This document shows positions 32,365 to 41,378 of a stretch of DNA of 64,000 nucleotides, piece by piece (position 1 is the first letter of the stretch; the number at the start of each line of letters is the position of its first letter). Source of the DNA: Azoarcus sp. DD4. GTDB lineage: Bacteria; Pseudomonadota; Gammaproteobacteria; Burkholderiales; Rhodocyclaceae. The position numbers and the translations under genes are program-made. Location: NCBI RefSeq assembly GCF_006496635.1, contig NZ_CP022958.1, positions 2,666,001 through 2,730,000 on the forward strand, in the 5' to 3' direction. A model generated the notes under the pieces. It was not told the DNA's origin. It made no database searches and saw only the letters and a program-made list of their open reading frames with translations.

Positions 32365-33675
32365 ATGAGCATTCCCGCGATGCCCACTGTCGCCATCATC
32401 GGCGCCGGCTACGCCGGCCTCGCCTGCGCGGTGGAACTGGCGCGCCAGGGCGTGCATGTGACCGTGTTCGAGCGCTCGCATACGCTGGGCGGACGGGCGC
32501 GGGTAGTGCGCAAGGACGGCTGGGAAGTCGACAACGGCCAGCACATTCTGGTCGGCGCCTATACCGAACTGACCCGCCTGCTGCGTCTGACCGGCGGTTC
32601 GCCCAAACAGCTGGCGCGGCTACCCTTGACGCTCCACGTGCCCGGCCGGCTGCACATGCGGGCGGCGGCTCTGCCGGCACCGCTGCATCTCGCGGTCGGC
32701 CTGCTGACCGCGCGCGGCCTGACATGGCGCGACAGGCTCGCGATGCTGCGCTTGATGCGCTGGTTGAAGGCGCAGGGCTACGCTCCCGATCCGGCGATGA
32801 CGGTGGCCGACATGCTGCGCGACACCGCGCAGACCTCGACCCTGCGTGAGCTGATCTGGGAGCCGCTGTGCGTGGCGGCGCTCAACACGCCGATAGCCGA
32901 GGCCTCGGCCCGGGTGTTCGCCGCGGTGCTGCGCGACAGCCTGGCGTCGGGCGCGGCCGCCAGCGAACTGCTGATCCCGCGGGTGGATCTGTCCGAACTC
33001 TTTCCGGTGCCGGCCGCCCGCTATCTGGCGACCCGTCGCGGCACCCTGCGCACCGGCAATGCCATCGACGGCATCCAGTCCGGGCCGGACGGCTTCACCC
33101 TCAGCGGCGATCCGGGCAGGCGGCCGTGGAGTCAGGTGGTGATCGCCACCGCGCCCTATCATGCCGGCGCCCTGCTTGCCTCCACCGGCGCCTGCGACCG
33201 GCTGGCGGCGCAGCTCGATGCGCTGCCGCACGAGCCCATCGTCACCGTGTACCTCGCGCTCGGCTCCGGCCAGCACCTGCCGCAGCCGATGATCGGCCTC
33301 GCCCGCGGGCCGGCGCAGTGGGCCTTCGACCGCGGCATGCTGGGCGGGTCCGAGGGCCTGATTGCCTGCGTGATCAGCGCCAGTGGACCGCATGAGGCGC
33401 TGCCGCGCGACGAGCTCATCCTCGCTACTCACGCCCAGCTCGAAGCGGAACTCGGCCGCCGCCTGCCCAAGCTGGAGTGGTCCCAGGTCATCGTCGAGAA
33501 ACGCGCCACCTTTGCCTGCGGGCCGGGCGTGTTCCGCCCCGACATCCGCACGCCCTTGCCCGGTCTGTGGCTGGCGGGCGACTACGTGGAGTCGGAATAC
33601 CCGGCAACGCTCGAATCGGCCGTACGCTCCGGCGTTGCCTGCGCCAACGCCATCCTGGTGCGCGCCAGCCGCTGA
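32365..33675 (+). CDS. hpnE: Hydroxysqualene dehydroxylase (FAD-dependent)
   Basis: This 436-residue flavoprotein of the phytoene desaturase/amine oxidase fold reduces hydroxysqualene to squalene. The FAD-binding dinucleotide motif GAGYAG lies at 13-18, followed by ERSHTLGGRAR. A typical C-terminal FAD segment GLWLAGDYVESEYPATLESAV occurs near 400-420. The ATG at 32365 gives that N-terminus; an upstream in-frame extension runs through hpnD. It completes the three-gene squalene operon and converges on an M14 peptidase gene with a 20-bp gap. Confidence 0.93.
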   Translation: MSIPAMPTVAIIGAGYAGLACAVELARQGVHVTVFERSHTLGGRARVVRKDGWEVDNGQHILVGAYTELTRLLRLTGGSPKQLARLPLTLHVPGRLHMRAAALPAPLHLAVGLLTARGLTWRDRLAMLRLMRWLKAQGYAPDPAMTVADMLRDTAQTSTLRELIWEPLCVAALNTPIAEASARVFAAVLRDSLASGAAASELLIPRVDLSELFPVPAARYLATRRGTLRTGNAIDGIQSGPDGFTLSGDPGRRPWSQVVIATAPYHAGALLASTGACDRLAAQLDALPHEPIVTVYLALGSGQHLPQPMIGLARGPAQWAFDRGMLGGSEGLIACVISASGPHEALPRDELILATHAQLEAELGRRLPKLEWSQVIVEKRATFACGPGVFRPDIRTPLPGLWLAGDYVESEYPATLESAVRSGVACANAILVRASR

Positions 33676-33695
33676 ACGGGCTCGCGGCGCAGTCC

Positions 33696-34820
33696 TCAGC
33701 CCGCTACGTGTTTCAGGATGGCGTTGAGCATGGCGGCGCCCAGACGCTTGCTGCGCGCACCGTTCCAGCCGACCTGCCCGTCCGGGAGATTGGCGTTGTC
33801 CTTGAAGGGCATTTCCAGCGTCAGCGACACACAACCGAAGCGGTGCGCCACCCACTTGCTCGCCAGCGTCAGCAGTTCTTCGCCGAAACGTCCGGGCATG
33901 TAGCCGTGCTCCTGCTGGAAGTCGGGGCTGGCGGCGGCGAAGGCAGCGACGAAATCTGCTTGGCGCGCCGCGGTTTCGGCGGTGAAACCGGGGACCTCTT
34001 CAGCCGTTGAGAAGAACACGTAGGGCAAGGTCTCGTCGCCGTGGATGTCGAGAAAGAGGTCGCAGCCGGTGCGCTCCATCGCCTCGCGGATCAGGAACAC
34101 TTCCGGGCTCGAATCCGGGTCGGGCGTACGCCACTCGCGGTTGAGGTTGCGACCGGCGGCATTGGTGCGCAGGTTGCCGTGGAAGGCGCCGTCCGGGTTG
34201 GCATTGGGCACGATGTAGAGCGTTGCATGCTCGCGTATGCGCCGCGCGACCGGATCGGCACTGTCGAGCAGGCGTTCGAGCAGGCCTTCGACGAACCACT
34301 CGGCCATGGTTTCGCCCGGATGCTGACGGGCGATGATCCAGATCCGCCGGCGTGTCGGAGCCGGACGGCCGACGACGACCATGTCCAGATCCCGCGCTTC
34401 GACCGTGCTGCCGAGATTGTGCACCTCGGCATACGGCGACATCTCCGCCCAGGCAAGCAGGTCGAGGTGGCGTTCGTGCGAATAGGGCTCGAAATAGGCG
34501 TAGTAGACGCTGTTGCGCTCGGGCGTGTGCTCGACGATCAGCTGGCCATCCTCGTAACGGGTCGTGGGGATACGGAACCAGTTGCGGCGATCGTAGGATG
34601 CCACGCAGCGGTAGTCCGACCAGCCATCGGGGTACGCCGCGCTGGCGGCGTTCTCGAACACCAGCCGAACCGGTGTGCCGGCAGCTCCCTGCAGGCGGAA
34701 ATAGAACCACTGGCGGAAATCCGCCGCATTGTCGGCGCACAGCTTCAGCCGGATTGCCTGGGGATCATCCAGGCTCAGCACCTCGATCGTACCCGCGTCG
34801 AAGTTGGAACTGATCTTCAT
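33696..34820 (-). CDS. M14-family zinc carboxypeptidase of the cytosolic (CCP-like) type
   Basis: This 374-residue protein has an N-terminal beta-rich domain (about 1-130) followed by an M14 peptidase domain. Zinc ligands are recognisable in RQHPGETMAEW (His and Glu, near 170) and in the third ligand region DLFLDIHGDE (near 265). The catalytic Glu is in SLTLEMPF near 342. The two-domain form without a signal peptide is that of bacterial cytosolic carboxypeptidases related to eukaryotic CCPs. The substrate in bacteria is unknown. It lies 44 bp downstream of yaaA on the same strand, so co-transcription is possible. Confidence 0.88.
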   Translation of the reverse strand: MKISSNFDAGTIEVLSLDDPQAIRLKLCADNAADFRQWFYFRLQGAAGTPVRLVFENAASAAYPDGWSDYRCVASYDRRNWFRIPTTRYEDGQLIVEHTPERNSVYYAYFEPYSHERHLDLLAWAEMSPYAEVHNLGSTVEARDLDMVVVGRPAPTRRRIWIIARQHPGETMAEWFVEGLLERLLDSADPVARRIREHATLYIVPNANPDGAFHGNLRTNAAGRNLNREWRTPDPDSSPEVFLIREAMERTGCDLFLDIHGDETLPYVFFSTAEEVPGFTAETAARQADFVAAFAAASPDFQQEHGYMPGRFGEELLTLASKWVAHRFGCVSLTLEMPFKDNANLPDGQVGWNGARSKRLGAAMLNAILKHVAG

Positions 34821-34864
34821 CTCGGCTTCCTCCCGGATCCGGCCGGCCCTTGCTGGCGGCTCAT

Positions 34865-35650
34865 TCAGGCCACGCGCCGGCGGAACACCCAGCTGTCGGC
34901 GTCGGAGGCGTCGGCGGCGAAGGCGTAGCCCTCGCTGTCGAAGGCCTTCAAGGCTTCGACGTCGTCGACCCGGTTTTCGATCGCGTAGCGGCTCATCAGG
35001 CCGCGCGCCCGCTTGGCGTAGAAACTGATGATCTTGTAGCGGCCGTCCTTCCAGTCCTCGAACACCGGCGACACCAGGCGGCCCTCGAGCTGCCTGGTCT
35101 TGACCGACTTGAAGTACTCCTCGGAGGCGAGATTCACCAGCACCGGTTCACGGCCAGCATCGCGCTCCTTCTCCAGCAGGCGATTCAGCTCGGCGGTGAT
35201 GCGCTCACCCCAGAAGGCGTAGAGGTCCTTGCCGCGCGGATTGGCGAGCCGCGTCCCCATTTCCAGGCGGTAGGCCTGCATCAGGTCGAGCGGACGCAGC
35301 ACGCCGTAGAGGCCGGAGAGAATGCGCAGGTGTTCTTGCGCCCAGGCGAGATCGTCGTCGGCGAGTGTCGTCGCGCTCAGACCTTCATAAACGTCGCCGT
35401 TGAAGGCGAGCACTGCCTGTCTGGCGTTGTCGGGTGCGAAAGGGCGCGACCAGCTTGCATAGCGGGCAACATTGAGGCTGGCGAGCTTGTCCGACAGGCT
35501 CATCAGGCCGGCGATGTCGGCGGGTGTGCATTTCTGCAGGATGTCGATGAGTTCCGCGGCGTCGTCGAGGAAGTCGGGCTGGGTGAAGGTCGCGGTGATC
35601 GGCGGGGTTTCGTAATCGAGCGCCTTGGCGGGCGAAATGACGAGGATCAT
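34865..35650 (-). CDS. yaaA: Peroxide stress protein YaaA
   Basis: This 261-residue protein matches the YaaA/DUF328 family from MILVISPAKALD at the start to the conserved YKIISFYAKRARGLMSRY near residue 210. In E. coli YaaA limits intracellular iron during H2O2 stress and binds DNA through a helix-hairpin-helix-like element. The ATG at 35650 sets the family N-terminus; the longer frame reaches back into the bioA region. It is divergent from bioA with 139 bp between starts. A TAACAT resembling a -10 on its strand lies near 35689. Confidence 0.93.
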   Translation of the reverse strand: MILVISPAKALDYETPPITATFTQPDFLDDAAELIDILQKCTPADIAGLMSLSDKLASLNVARYASWSRPFAPDNARQAVLAFNGDVYEGLSATTLADDDLAWAQEHLRILSGLYGVLRPLDLMQAYRLEMGTRLANPRGKDLYAFWGERITAELNRLLEKERDAGREPVLVNLASEEYFKSVKTRQLEGRLVSPVFEDWKDGRYKIISFYAKRARGLMSRYAIENRVDDVEALKAFDSEGYAFAADASDADSWVFRRRVA

Positions 35651-35789
35651 GGGGTGGGTGGGCAATGGATTGGCGGATGCCCCCGATGTTAGCAAACTCG
35701 GCCGGTTTGACAGCCCCCCGCCGATTGCGCACCATTGCCCGGTTTCGCCCCGGTCGCTCGACCTTGTCCGCACCACGGTATTGCCTCTG

Positions 35790-37160
35790 ATGTCCTTCCC
35801 GAACAGTTCCGAACTCCTGCAACGCTCGCTTGCCGCCGTCTGGCATCCCTGCACCCAGATGAAGCACCACGAAACCCTGCCGCTGGTGCCGGTGGTGCGC
35901 GGCGAAGGGGCATGGCTGGTGGATGCCGACGGCCGGCGCCTGCTCGATGGCATCAGTTCGTGGTGGGTCAATCTTTTCGGCCACGCCAATCCGCGTATCA
36001 ACGCGGCGCTGCGCGACCAGCTCGATACGCTGGAACATGTGATGCTCGCCGGCTTTACCCATCCGCCGGTGGTCGAGCTCTCCGAACGGCTTGCCGCACT
36101 CACCGGGCACCGGCTGGGGCACGCCTTCTACGCCTCCGACGGCGCGTCGGCGACCGAGATCGCGCTCAAGATGAGCGTGCATTACTGGCGCAACAGTGGC
36201 CGGCCGGAGAAATGCCGTTTCATCAGCCTGGCCGGCAGCTACCACGGCGAAACCGCCGGCGCGCTGGCAGTGACCGACGTGGCGCTGTTCCGCGACGCCT
36301 ATGCGCCGCTGGTTCGTGCCGGCAGCACGGTGCCGACGCCCGACGCCAGACTGGCCGAAGCGGGCGAATCCGCCGCCGATCTCGCCCGCCGCGCGGCCTC
36401 GGTGCTGGAAGCCCATCTTGCCGCGTACCACGGCGAAACCGCCGCGCTGATCGTCGAACCACTGGTGCAGGGCGCGTCCGGCATGGTGATGTACGACGCC
36501 GAATACCTGCGCCTCGCACGTGCGCTGTGCGACCGTTACCAGGTGCACCTGATCGCCGACGAGATCGCAGTCGGTTGCGGTCGCACCGGCACCTTCTTCG
36601 CGTGGGAACAGGTCGCGGGGCCGGTGGCGCCCGGTGCGACGGCGGCGGGCGGCTGGCCTGACTTCATCTGCCTCTCCAAAGGGATTTCGGGCGGTTACCT
36701 GCCGCTGTCGCTGGTGCTCTCCACCGATGACATCTACGCCGCCTTCTATGACGACAGCGCGGCGCGCGCCTTCCTGCATTCGCATTCCTACACCGGCAAC
36801 CCGCTGGCCTGCCGCGCGGCCCTGGCGACGCTGGACATCTTCCGCGAGGACGACGTGCTGGTCGCCAACCAGGCGCGGTCGCGGCACATGCGGGCCTTGG
36901 CCCTGGAGCGCTTCGCCGATCATCCGGCGGTTGGTCATCTGCGCCAGCAGGGCATGATCCTCGCCTTCGACGTCGATACCGGCAGTCTTGCCGCGGGAGA
37001 GTTCGCCCGCCGCTACTTCGCGGCTGCACTCGATCACGGCGTGCTGTTACGTCCGATCGGCAACACGGTGTACTTCATGCCGCCTTACATCCTGGGTGAC
37101 GACGAGATGCGCCACCTGGTCGACGGTGCCGCGGCCGCGCTCGAACGGGCGCTGCGCTGA
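35790..37160 (+). CDS. bioA: Adenosylmethionine-8-amino-7-oxononanoate aminotransferase
   Basis: This 456-residue PLP enzyme transfers the amino group of S-adenosylmethionine to KAPA, making DAPA in biotin synthesis. It has WHPCTQMKHHE near residue 17, which is diagnostic of BioA, GISSWWVNLFGHANP, DEIAVGCGRTG and the PLP Lys in CLSKGISGGYLP (about residue 294). ATG at 35790 gives the usual length; an in-frame region upstream is not similar. A TTGACA -35-like element at 35707-35712 lies upstream, but its -10 is weak. It begins a five-gene biotin operon. Confidence 0.95.
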   Translation: MSFPNSSELLQRSLAAVWHPCTQMKHHETLPLVPVVRGEGAWLVDADGRRLLDGISSWWVNLFGHANPRINAALRDQLDTLEHVMLAGFTHPPVVELSERLAALTGHRLGHAFYASDGASATEIALKMSVHYWRNSGRPEKCRFISLAGSYHGETAGALAVTDVALFRDAYAPLVRAGSTVPTPDARLAEAGESAADLARRAASVLEAHLAAYHGETAALIVEPLVQGASGMVMYDAEYLRLARALCDRYQVHLIADEIAVGCGRTGTFFAWEQVAGPVAPGATAAGGWPDFICLSKGISGGYLPLSLVLSTDDIYAAFYDDSAARAFLHSHSYTGNPLACRAALATLDIFREDDVLVANQARSRHMRALALERFADHPAVGHLRQQGMILAFDVDTGSLAAGEFARRYFAAALDHGVLLRPIGNTVYFMPPYILGDDEMRHLVDGAAAALERALR

Positions 37161-38333
37161 ATGTCTGCGCTGCTCGACGGCCTGCGCGCCGACCTCGCCG
37201 CCCTCTCCGACCAGGCGCTGCGCCGACAGCGGCGCAGCAACGCCCTGCCCTGCGCACCGCGCGCCATGGTCGATGGCCGCGAGATGCTCGCCTTCTGCAG
37301 CAACGACTACCTCGGTCTAGCCGGCGAACCGCGTCTGGCCGAGGCGCTGGCCGCCGGCGCCGCGCGCTGGGGCTGCGGGTCGGGCGCATCCCATCTCGTC
37401 AGCGGGCACTATGCGGTGCACGACGAGCTTGAGGCAGGGCTGGCCGCCTTCGTCGGCTGCGAGCGCGCGCTGTATTTTTCCACCGGCTACATGGCCAACA
37501 GCGGCATCGTCCCGGCCCTTGTGGGACGCGGCGATGCGATCTTCGCCGACCGGCTCAACCATGCCTCGCTGGTGGACGGCATGCTGCTCGCGCGCGCGGA
37601 CATGTACCGTTATCCGCATGCCGATCTTGCGGCGCTTACCCGGCAGCTCGAAGCGAGCACTGCAAAGCGGAAGCTCATCGTCACCGACGCGGTCTTCAGC
37701 ATGGACGGCGACGTCGCCCCGCTGGCCGAGCTGCTCGCACTGGCGGAGCGCTTCGACGCCTGGCTGATGGTGGACGATGCCCACGGTTTCGGCGTGCTCG
37801 GTCCGGCCGGGCGTGGAGCGGTCGCCGAGGCAGGTTTGTCGTCCTGGCGGATCATCTACGTCGGCACCCTGGGCAAGGCGGCGGGCGTGTCCGGTGCCTT
37901 TGCCGCCGGGCAGGCCGATGTCATCGAATGGCTGCTGCAGAAGGCGCGCACCTACATTTTCACGACCGGTGCGCCACCCGCGCTGGCCGAGGCCTTGCTG
38001 GCCAGCCTCGGACTCATCGCCGAGGGCGACGACAGGCGCCGGCACCTCGCCGGGCTGGTCGCCTGTCTGGCTACCGAGTTGAAGCTCACGCGCTGGCAGC
38101 GCATGCCCTCGCGCACGCCCATCCAGCCGATACGCATCGGCGGCAATGCGGAAGCGCTCGCGGTCGCACGCGCGCTGTGGGACGAAGGCATCTGGGTGCC
38201 GGCGATACGGCCGCCAACGGTCCCTGCCGGCAGCGCACGCTTGCGGGTGTCGTTGACCGCGGCCCACCGCGAAGAGGATGTCCTCCTGCTCGCGCGAACG
38301 CTCAACCGGCTGGAGCACACCATCCTTGGATGA
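37161..38333 (+). CDS. bioF: 8-amino-7-oxononanoate synthase
   Basis: This 390-residue alpha-oxoamine synthase condenses pimeloyl-ACP/CoA with alanine to KAPA using PLP. It shows FCSNDYLGLAGEPR near residue 51, GSGASHLVSGHY near 73, DDAHGFGVLGP near 206 and the PLP Lys in GTLGKAAGVSGAF near 238. The ATG directly follows the bioA stop with no gap, showing coupling. It acts one step before bioA. Confidence 0.95.
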   Translation: MSALLDGLRADLAALSDQALRRQRRSNALPCAPRAMVDGREMLAFCSNDYLGLAGEPRLAEALAAGAARWGCGSGASHLVSGHYAVHDELEAGLAAFVGCERALYFSTGYMANSGIVPALVGRGDAIFADRLNHASLVDGMLLARADMYRYPHADLAALTRQLEASTAKRKLIVTDAVFSMDGDVAPLAELLALAERFDAWLMVDDAHGFGVLGPAGRGAVAEAGLSSWRIIYVGTLGKAAGVSGAFAAGQADVIEWLLQKARTYIFTTGAPPALAEALLASLGLIAEGDDRRRHLAGLVACLATELKLTRWQRMPSRTPIQPIRIGGNAEALAVARALWDEGIWVPAIRPPTVPAGSARLRVSLTAAHREEDVLLLARTLNRLEHTILG

Positions 38334-38340
38334 CTCGTCG

Positions 38341-39096
38341 ATGAGCGACGCCCGCACACCGCTGGTGCTGCTGCACGGTTGGGGAATGACGCCGCGGGTG
38401 TGGGATGACCTTGCGGCCCGATTGGACGCGCGCTTCCGGTTGGTCACGCCGGCACTGCCCGGCCATCGCGGCAGGCCGCTCCCTCACGCATCGACGCTGG
38501 ACAGCTGGGCAGACAGCCTTGCGCCGGATCTGCCGGACGGTGCGTTCCTCTGCGGCTGGTCGCTCGGGGCAATGCTGGCGATCAAGCTCGCCGTCCGTCA
38601 TCCGCAAAAGGTGCGGCGACTGGTGCTGACCGGCGCCACGCCGCGCTTTGTCGCCGCCGACGATTGGCCGCACGGCCTGGACGCAGCCACGGTGGAGGCC
38701 TTCGTGCGGGGCTTTGCCGAAGCACCGGCAGTCACGCTGCGCCGCTTCCTGAGTCTGCAAGTCCAGGGGGAGAGCCACCGCAAGGTGGTGCAGGCGAGCC
38801 TCGCTGCCGCCCTTGCCCGCACCGCGGATGCCGACGGCGCCGCCGATGCCGCGTTGGCCGAAGGTCTGCGCGTGCTGGTCGAGACTGACCTGCGGGCGGA
38901 CCTGCCGCAGCTGCGGCAGCCGGTGCTGCTGATTCATGGCGACGGCGACGCCCTGATGCCGCTGCAGGCCGCAGGCTGGTTGGCCCAGGCCCTGCCGGAT
39001 GCCCGTCTGGAGCCATGCCGCAATTCTGGCCACGCGCCTTTTCTGTCCGACCCGGCCGCTTTCGCCGACCAGTTGCTGGCGTTCGCCGATGTCTGA
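38341..39096 (+). CDS. bioH: Pimeloyl-ACP methyl ester carboxylesterase
   Basis: This 251-residue alpha/beta hydrolase removes the methyl group from pimeloyl-ACP methyl ester, ending the BioC/BioH detour. The catalytic Ser is in CGWSLGAM (about residue 79), with Asp in HGDGDALMP and His in NSGHAPFLSDP. The start at 38341 lies 7 bp after bioF. Embedding of bioH in the operon between bioF and bioC, with an 8-bp overlap onto bioC, strongly supports the BioH assignment over a generic hydrolase. Confidence 0.93.
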   Translation: MSDARTPLVLLHGWGMTPRVWDDLAARLDARFRLVTPALPGHRGRPLPHASTLDSWADSLAPDLPDGAFLCGWSLGAMLAIKLAVRHPQKVRRLVLTGATPRFVAADDWPHGLDAATVEAFVRGFAEAPAVTLRRFLSLQVQGESHRKVVQASLAAALARTADADGAADAALAEGLRVLVETDLRADLPQLRQPVLLIHGDGDALMPLQAAGWLAQALPDARLEPCRNSGHAPFLSDPAAFADQLLAFADV

Positions 39097-39898
39097 TCGA
39101 CGCGCGCACAAACATGCGGTGCGCCGCGCCTTCGACCGTGCCGCCGGCAGCTACGACACCGCGGCCGATGTGCAGCGTGTTGCCTGCGATCGGCTGAAGC
39201 GCTTTGCCGCCGCGCATGCGCCGGCGACTTCGGCGCAGATCGCACTCGATGCAGGTTGTGGCACCGGTTACGGACTCAAGGGTCTGGCCGAACTATGTCC
39301 GTCCGCCCTGCTGGTCGCGCTCGACTTCGCGCCGGCCATGCTGCGCGAAGCGCGGGAAGCGCGCGGCGACGCCAGCTCAGTCCGCAGCGTGCTGCTGTGC
39401 GGCGATCTCGAAGCCTTGCCCTTCGCTGCCGGGAGCGTCGACGCCGTCTGGTCCAGCCTGGCCCTGCAGTGGTGCGAACCACGATTGGTGTTCGCCGAAC
39501 TCACCCGCAGTCTGCGCGGCGGCGGCGTCGGCTGGATTGCCACGCTGGGGCCACGGACCCTGTGGGAACTGCGTGCGGCCTTTGCCGAAGTCGATGAAGC
39601 CGAGCACGTGCTGCAGTTCCACGCTGCACCGATATGGCAGGGTGCAGCGGCGGAGGCAGGGCTGGAATGCGTGGCCGCAGGCGGCGACACCGTGGCGGCA
39701 CTGGCTCCCGATCTGCGAGCGCTGCTGCGCAGTATCAAGGCGATCGGCGCTCAGACCGTCACCGGCGGCCGGCGCAGGACCACCATGGGCAAGGCAGCGT
39801 GGCAGCGGCTGGAGTTGGCCTACGAGCGTTATCGACGCGAGGACGGTCTGCTGCCGGCAAGCTACGACCTCATCTTCCTGGCGGTGCGCAAACCATGA
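39089..39898 (+). CDS. bioC: Malonyl-ACP O-methyltransferase
   Basis: This 269-residue SAM-dependent methyltransferase methylates malonyl-ACP so the fatty acid enzymes can build a pimeloyl chain. Motif I LDAGCGTGYG lies near residue 53-62, and the BioC-like WSSLALQWCEPRLVFAE near 124-140. The ATG at 39089 overlaps the bioH end, and its stop overlaps bioD in an ATGA. Longer upstream frames belong to bioH shadow reading. Confidence 0.94.
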   Translation: MSDRRAHKHAVRRAFDRAAGSYDTAADVQRVACDRLKRFAAAHAPATSAQIALDAGCGTGYGLKGLAELCPSALLVALDFAPAMLREAREARGDASSVRSVLLCGDLEALPFAAGSVDAVWSSLALQWCEPRLVFAELTRSLRGGGVGWIATLGPRTLWELRAAFAEVDEAEHVLQFHAAPIWQGAAAEAGLECVAAGGDTVAALAPDLRALLRSIKAIGAQTVTGGRRRTTMGKAAWQRLELAYERYRREDGLLPASYDLIFLAVRKP

Positions 39899-40578
39899 CG
39901 ACTCCCTCCTCCCGCGCCTGGTTCATTACCGGCACGGATACCGAAATCGGCAAGACCTTCGCAAGCTGCGCCCTGATCCACGCGGCCCGGGCGCGCGGCT
40001 GGCAGGCTGTCGGCATGAAGCCGGTCGCCGCCGGCGCGGAATGGGTGGATGGCGTGCTTGCCAACGACGACGCCTTGCGCCTGCGTGCTGCAGGCAGCGT
40101 CGATCCCGGACTCGCGCTGCTCAATCCCTATTGCCTCAAGAGCCCGGTGGCGCCGCACATCGCCGCGGCCGAAGAAGGCGTGACGATATCGTCGCGGCAT
40201 ATTCTCGACAGCTTCGCGCGACTGCGTGAGCAGGCCGATTGCGTGTTCGTCGAGGGCGTGGGCGGTTTCAGGGTGCCGCTGGACGACACCTACGATACGG
40301 CCGACCTGGCCTGCGATTTTGGCCTGCCGGTGATCCTGGTGGTGGGCATGCGCCTTGGTTGCATCAACCACGCCCTGCTAACCGTGGAGGCGATCCGGGC
40401 GCGCAGACTGACGCTGGCCGGCTGGGTAGCGAATCAGGTCGCGCCCGACATGCTGCGCCCGAACGAAAATCTCGAGGCGCTGCGCAGCCGTATCGGGGCG
40501 CCACTGCTCGGCGTCCTGCCATATGTGGCGAGCGGCGATGCCGCCGCGGCCGCACAGTACCTGGGCTTGCCGGATTGA
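39895..40578 (+). CDS. bioD: Dethiobiotin synthetase
   Basis: This 227-residue P-loop enzyme carboxylates DAPA to dethiobiotin with ATP and CO2. The P-loop TGTDTEIGKTF is at residues 12-22, with MKPVAAGAEW, the Mg2+ site VEGVGGFRVPL and a conserved ANQVAPDM. It ends the operon; bioB, needed for the final sulfur insertion, is not in this window. The stop lies 3 bp from the end of a converging methyltransferase gene. Confidence 0.95.
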   Translation: MTTPSSRAWFITGTDTEIGKTFASCALIHAARARGWQAVGMKPVAAGAEWVDGVLANDDALRLRAAGSVDPGLALLNPYCLKSPVAPHIAAAEEGVTISSRHILDSFARLREQADCVFVEGVGGFRVPLDDTYDTADLACDFGLPVILVVGMRLGCINHALLTVEAIRARRLTLAGWVANQVAPDMLRPNENLEALRSRIGAPLLGVLPYVASGDAAAAAQYLGLPD

Positions 40579-40581
40579 ACT

Positions 40582-41370
40582 TCAGGCGGCGTGGATCTGG
40601 CGCCGCTGTTCGAACAGGCAGATCGCTGCGGCCGCACCGACATTGAGCGATTCCAGGCCTTCCGCCATCGGAATGATGACGAGGCCGGATGCGAGCGCCT
40701 TCACGGCCTTGCTCAAGCCCTGCCCTTCCGCCCCGAACAGCCAGGCGACCGGACCGCGCAGGTCGAGTTCATAGAGCGAACGCGCGCCGGTCTCGAGCCC
40801 CGTCGCGAGAATTTGCCCGGGATAGCCGGCCAGCACGAGCGCCGGATCGGCCTGCTCGTGGATGCGGATCAGGAAATGCGCTCCCATCCCGGCGCGTAGT
40901 GTGCGTGGCGACCAGGCCTGCGCGCACCCGGGTGTCAGCAGTGCGTCGCCTATGTCCGCTGCTGCGGCGGTGCGGAGAATGGCGCCGAGATTGCCCGGAT
41001 CCTGCACCCCATCGAGCACGATCATCGAGCCGGAGTTTGCCGGCAGGGAAGGCTGGGGCGGCAGGTCCGCGACGGCCAGCACGCCAGACGGAGAATCGAC
41101 TGGACTGATGTGGGCGAAGACTACGTCGCTCATGCGCACAAGCGCAACGGAATCTCCGATGTCTTCGAGCAGCCGGCGGATTTCCTCGCGCGCGTAGCCG
41201 CTGTCGGACACCACGATCTGGGTCAGTGGCCAGCTCGCTACGCGCGCAGCGGCGATCAGATGGGCGCCGTCGAGCAGGGTTGCGCCGGCCTTGCGGCGGT
41301 CGCGCGGGTTGTTGGCGAGGCCGTGCAGCTGCTTTACCAGCGGGTTGTCGCGCGAGCTGATGGACTTCAT
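40582..41370 (-). CDS. TrmH/SpoU-family 2'-O-methyltransferase, probably rRNA
   Basis: This 262-residue protein has an N-terminal substrate-binding domain (about 1-95, starting with SISSRDNPLVKQLHGL) and a C-terminal SPOUT domain with motifs VLDGVQDPGNLGAILRTA (near residue 120), WLFGAEGQGLS (near 214) and the knot segment IPMAEGLESLNVGAAAAI. This is the RlmB/TsnR-like group that methylates ribose 2'-O in 23S rRNA; the exact nucleotide cannot be set from sequence. The ATG at 41370 lies 8 bp after the CopD-like gene on the same strand. Confidence 0.9.
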   Translation of the reverse strand: MKSISSRDNPLVKQLHGLANNPRDRRKAGATLLDGAHLIAAARVASWPLTQIVVSDSGYAREEIRRLLEDIGDSVALVRMSDVVFAHISPVDSPSGVLAVADLPPQPSLPANSGSMIVLDGVQDPGNLGAILRTAAAADIGDALLTPGCAQAWSPRTLRAGMGAHFLIRIHEQADPALVLAGYPGQILATGLETGARSLYELDLRGPVAWLFGAEGQGLSKAVKALASGLVIIPMAEGLESLNVGAAAAICLFEQRRQIHAA

Positions 41371-41378
41371 GGCCTGGA

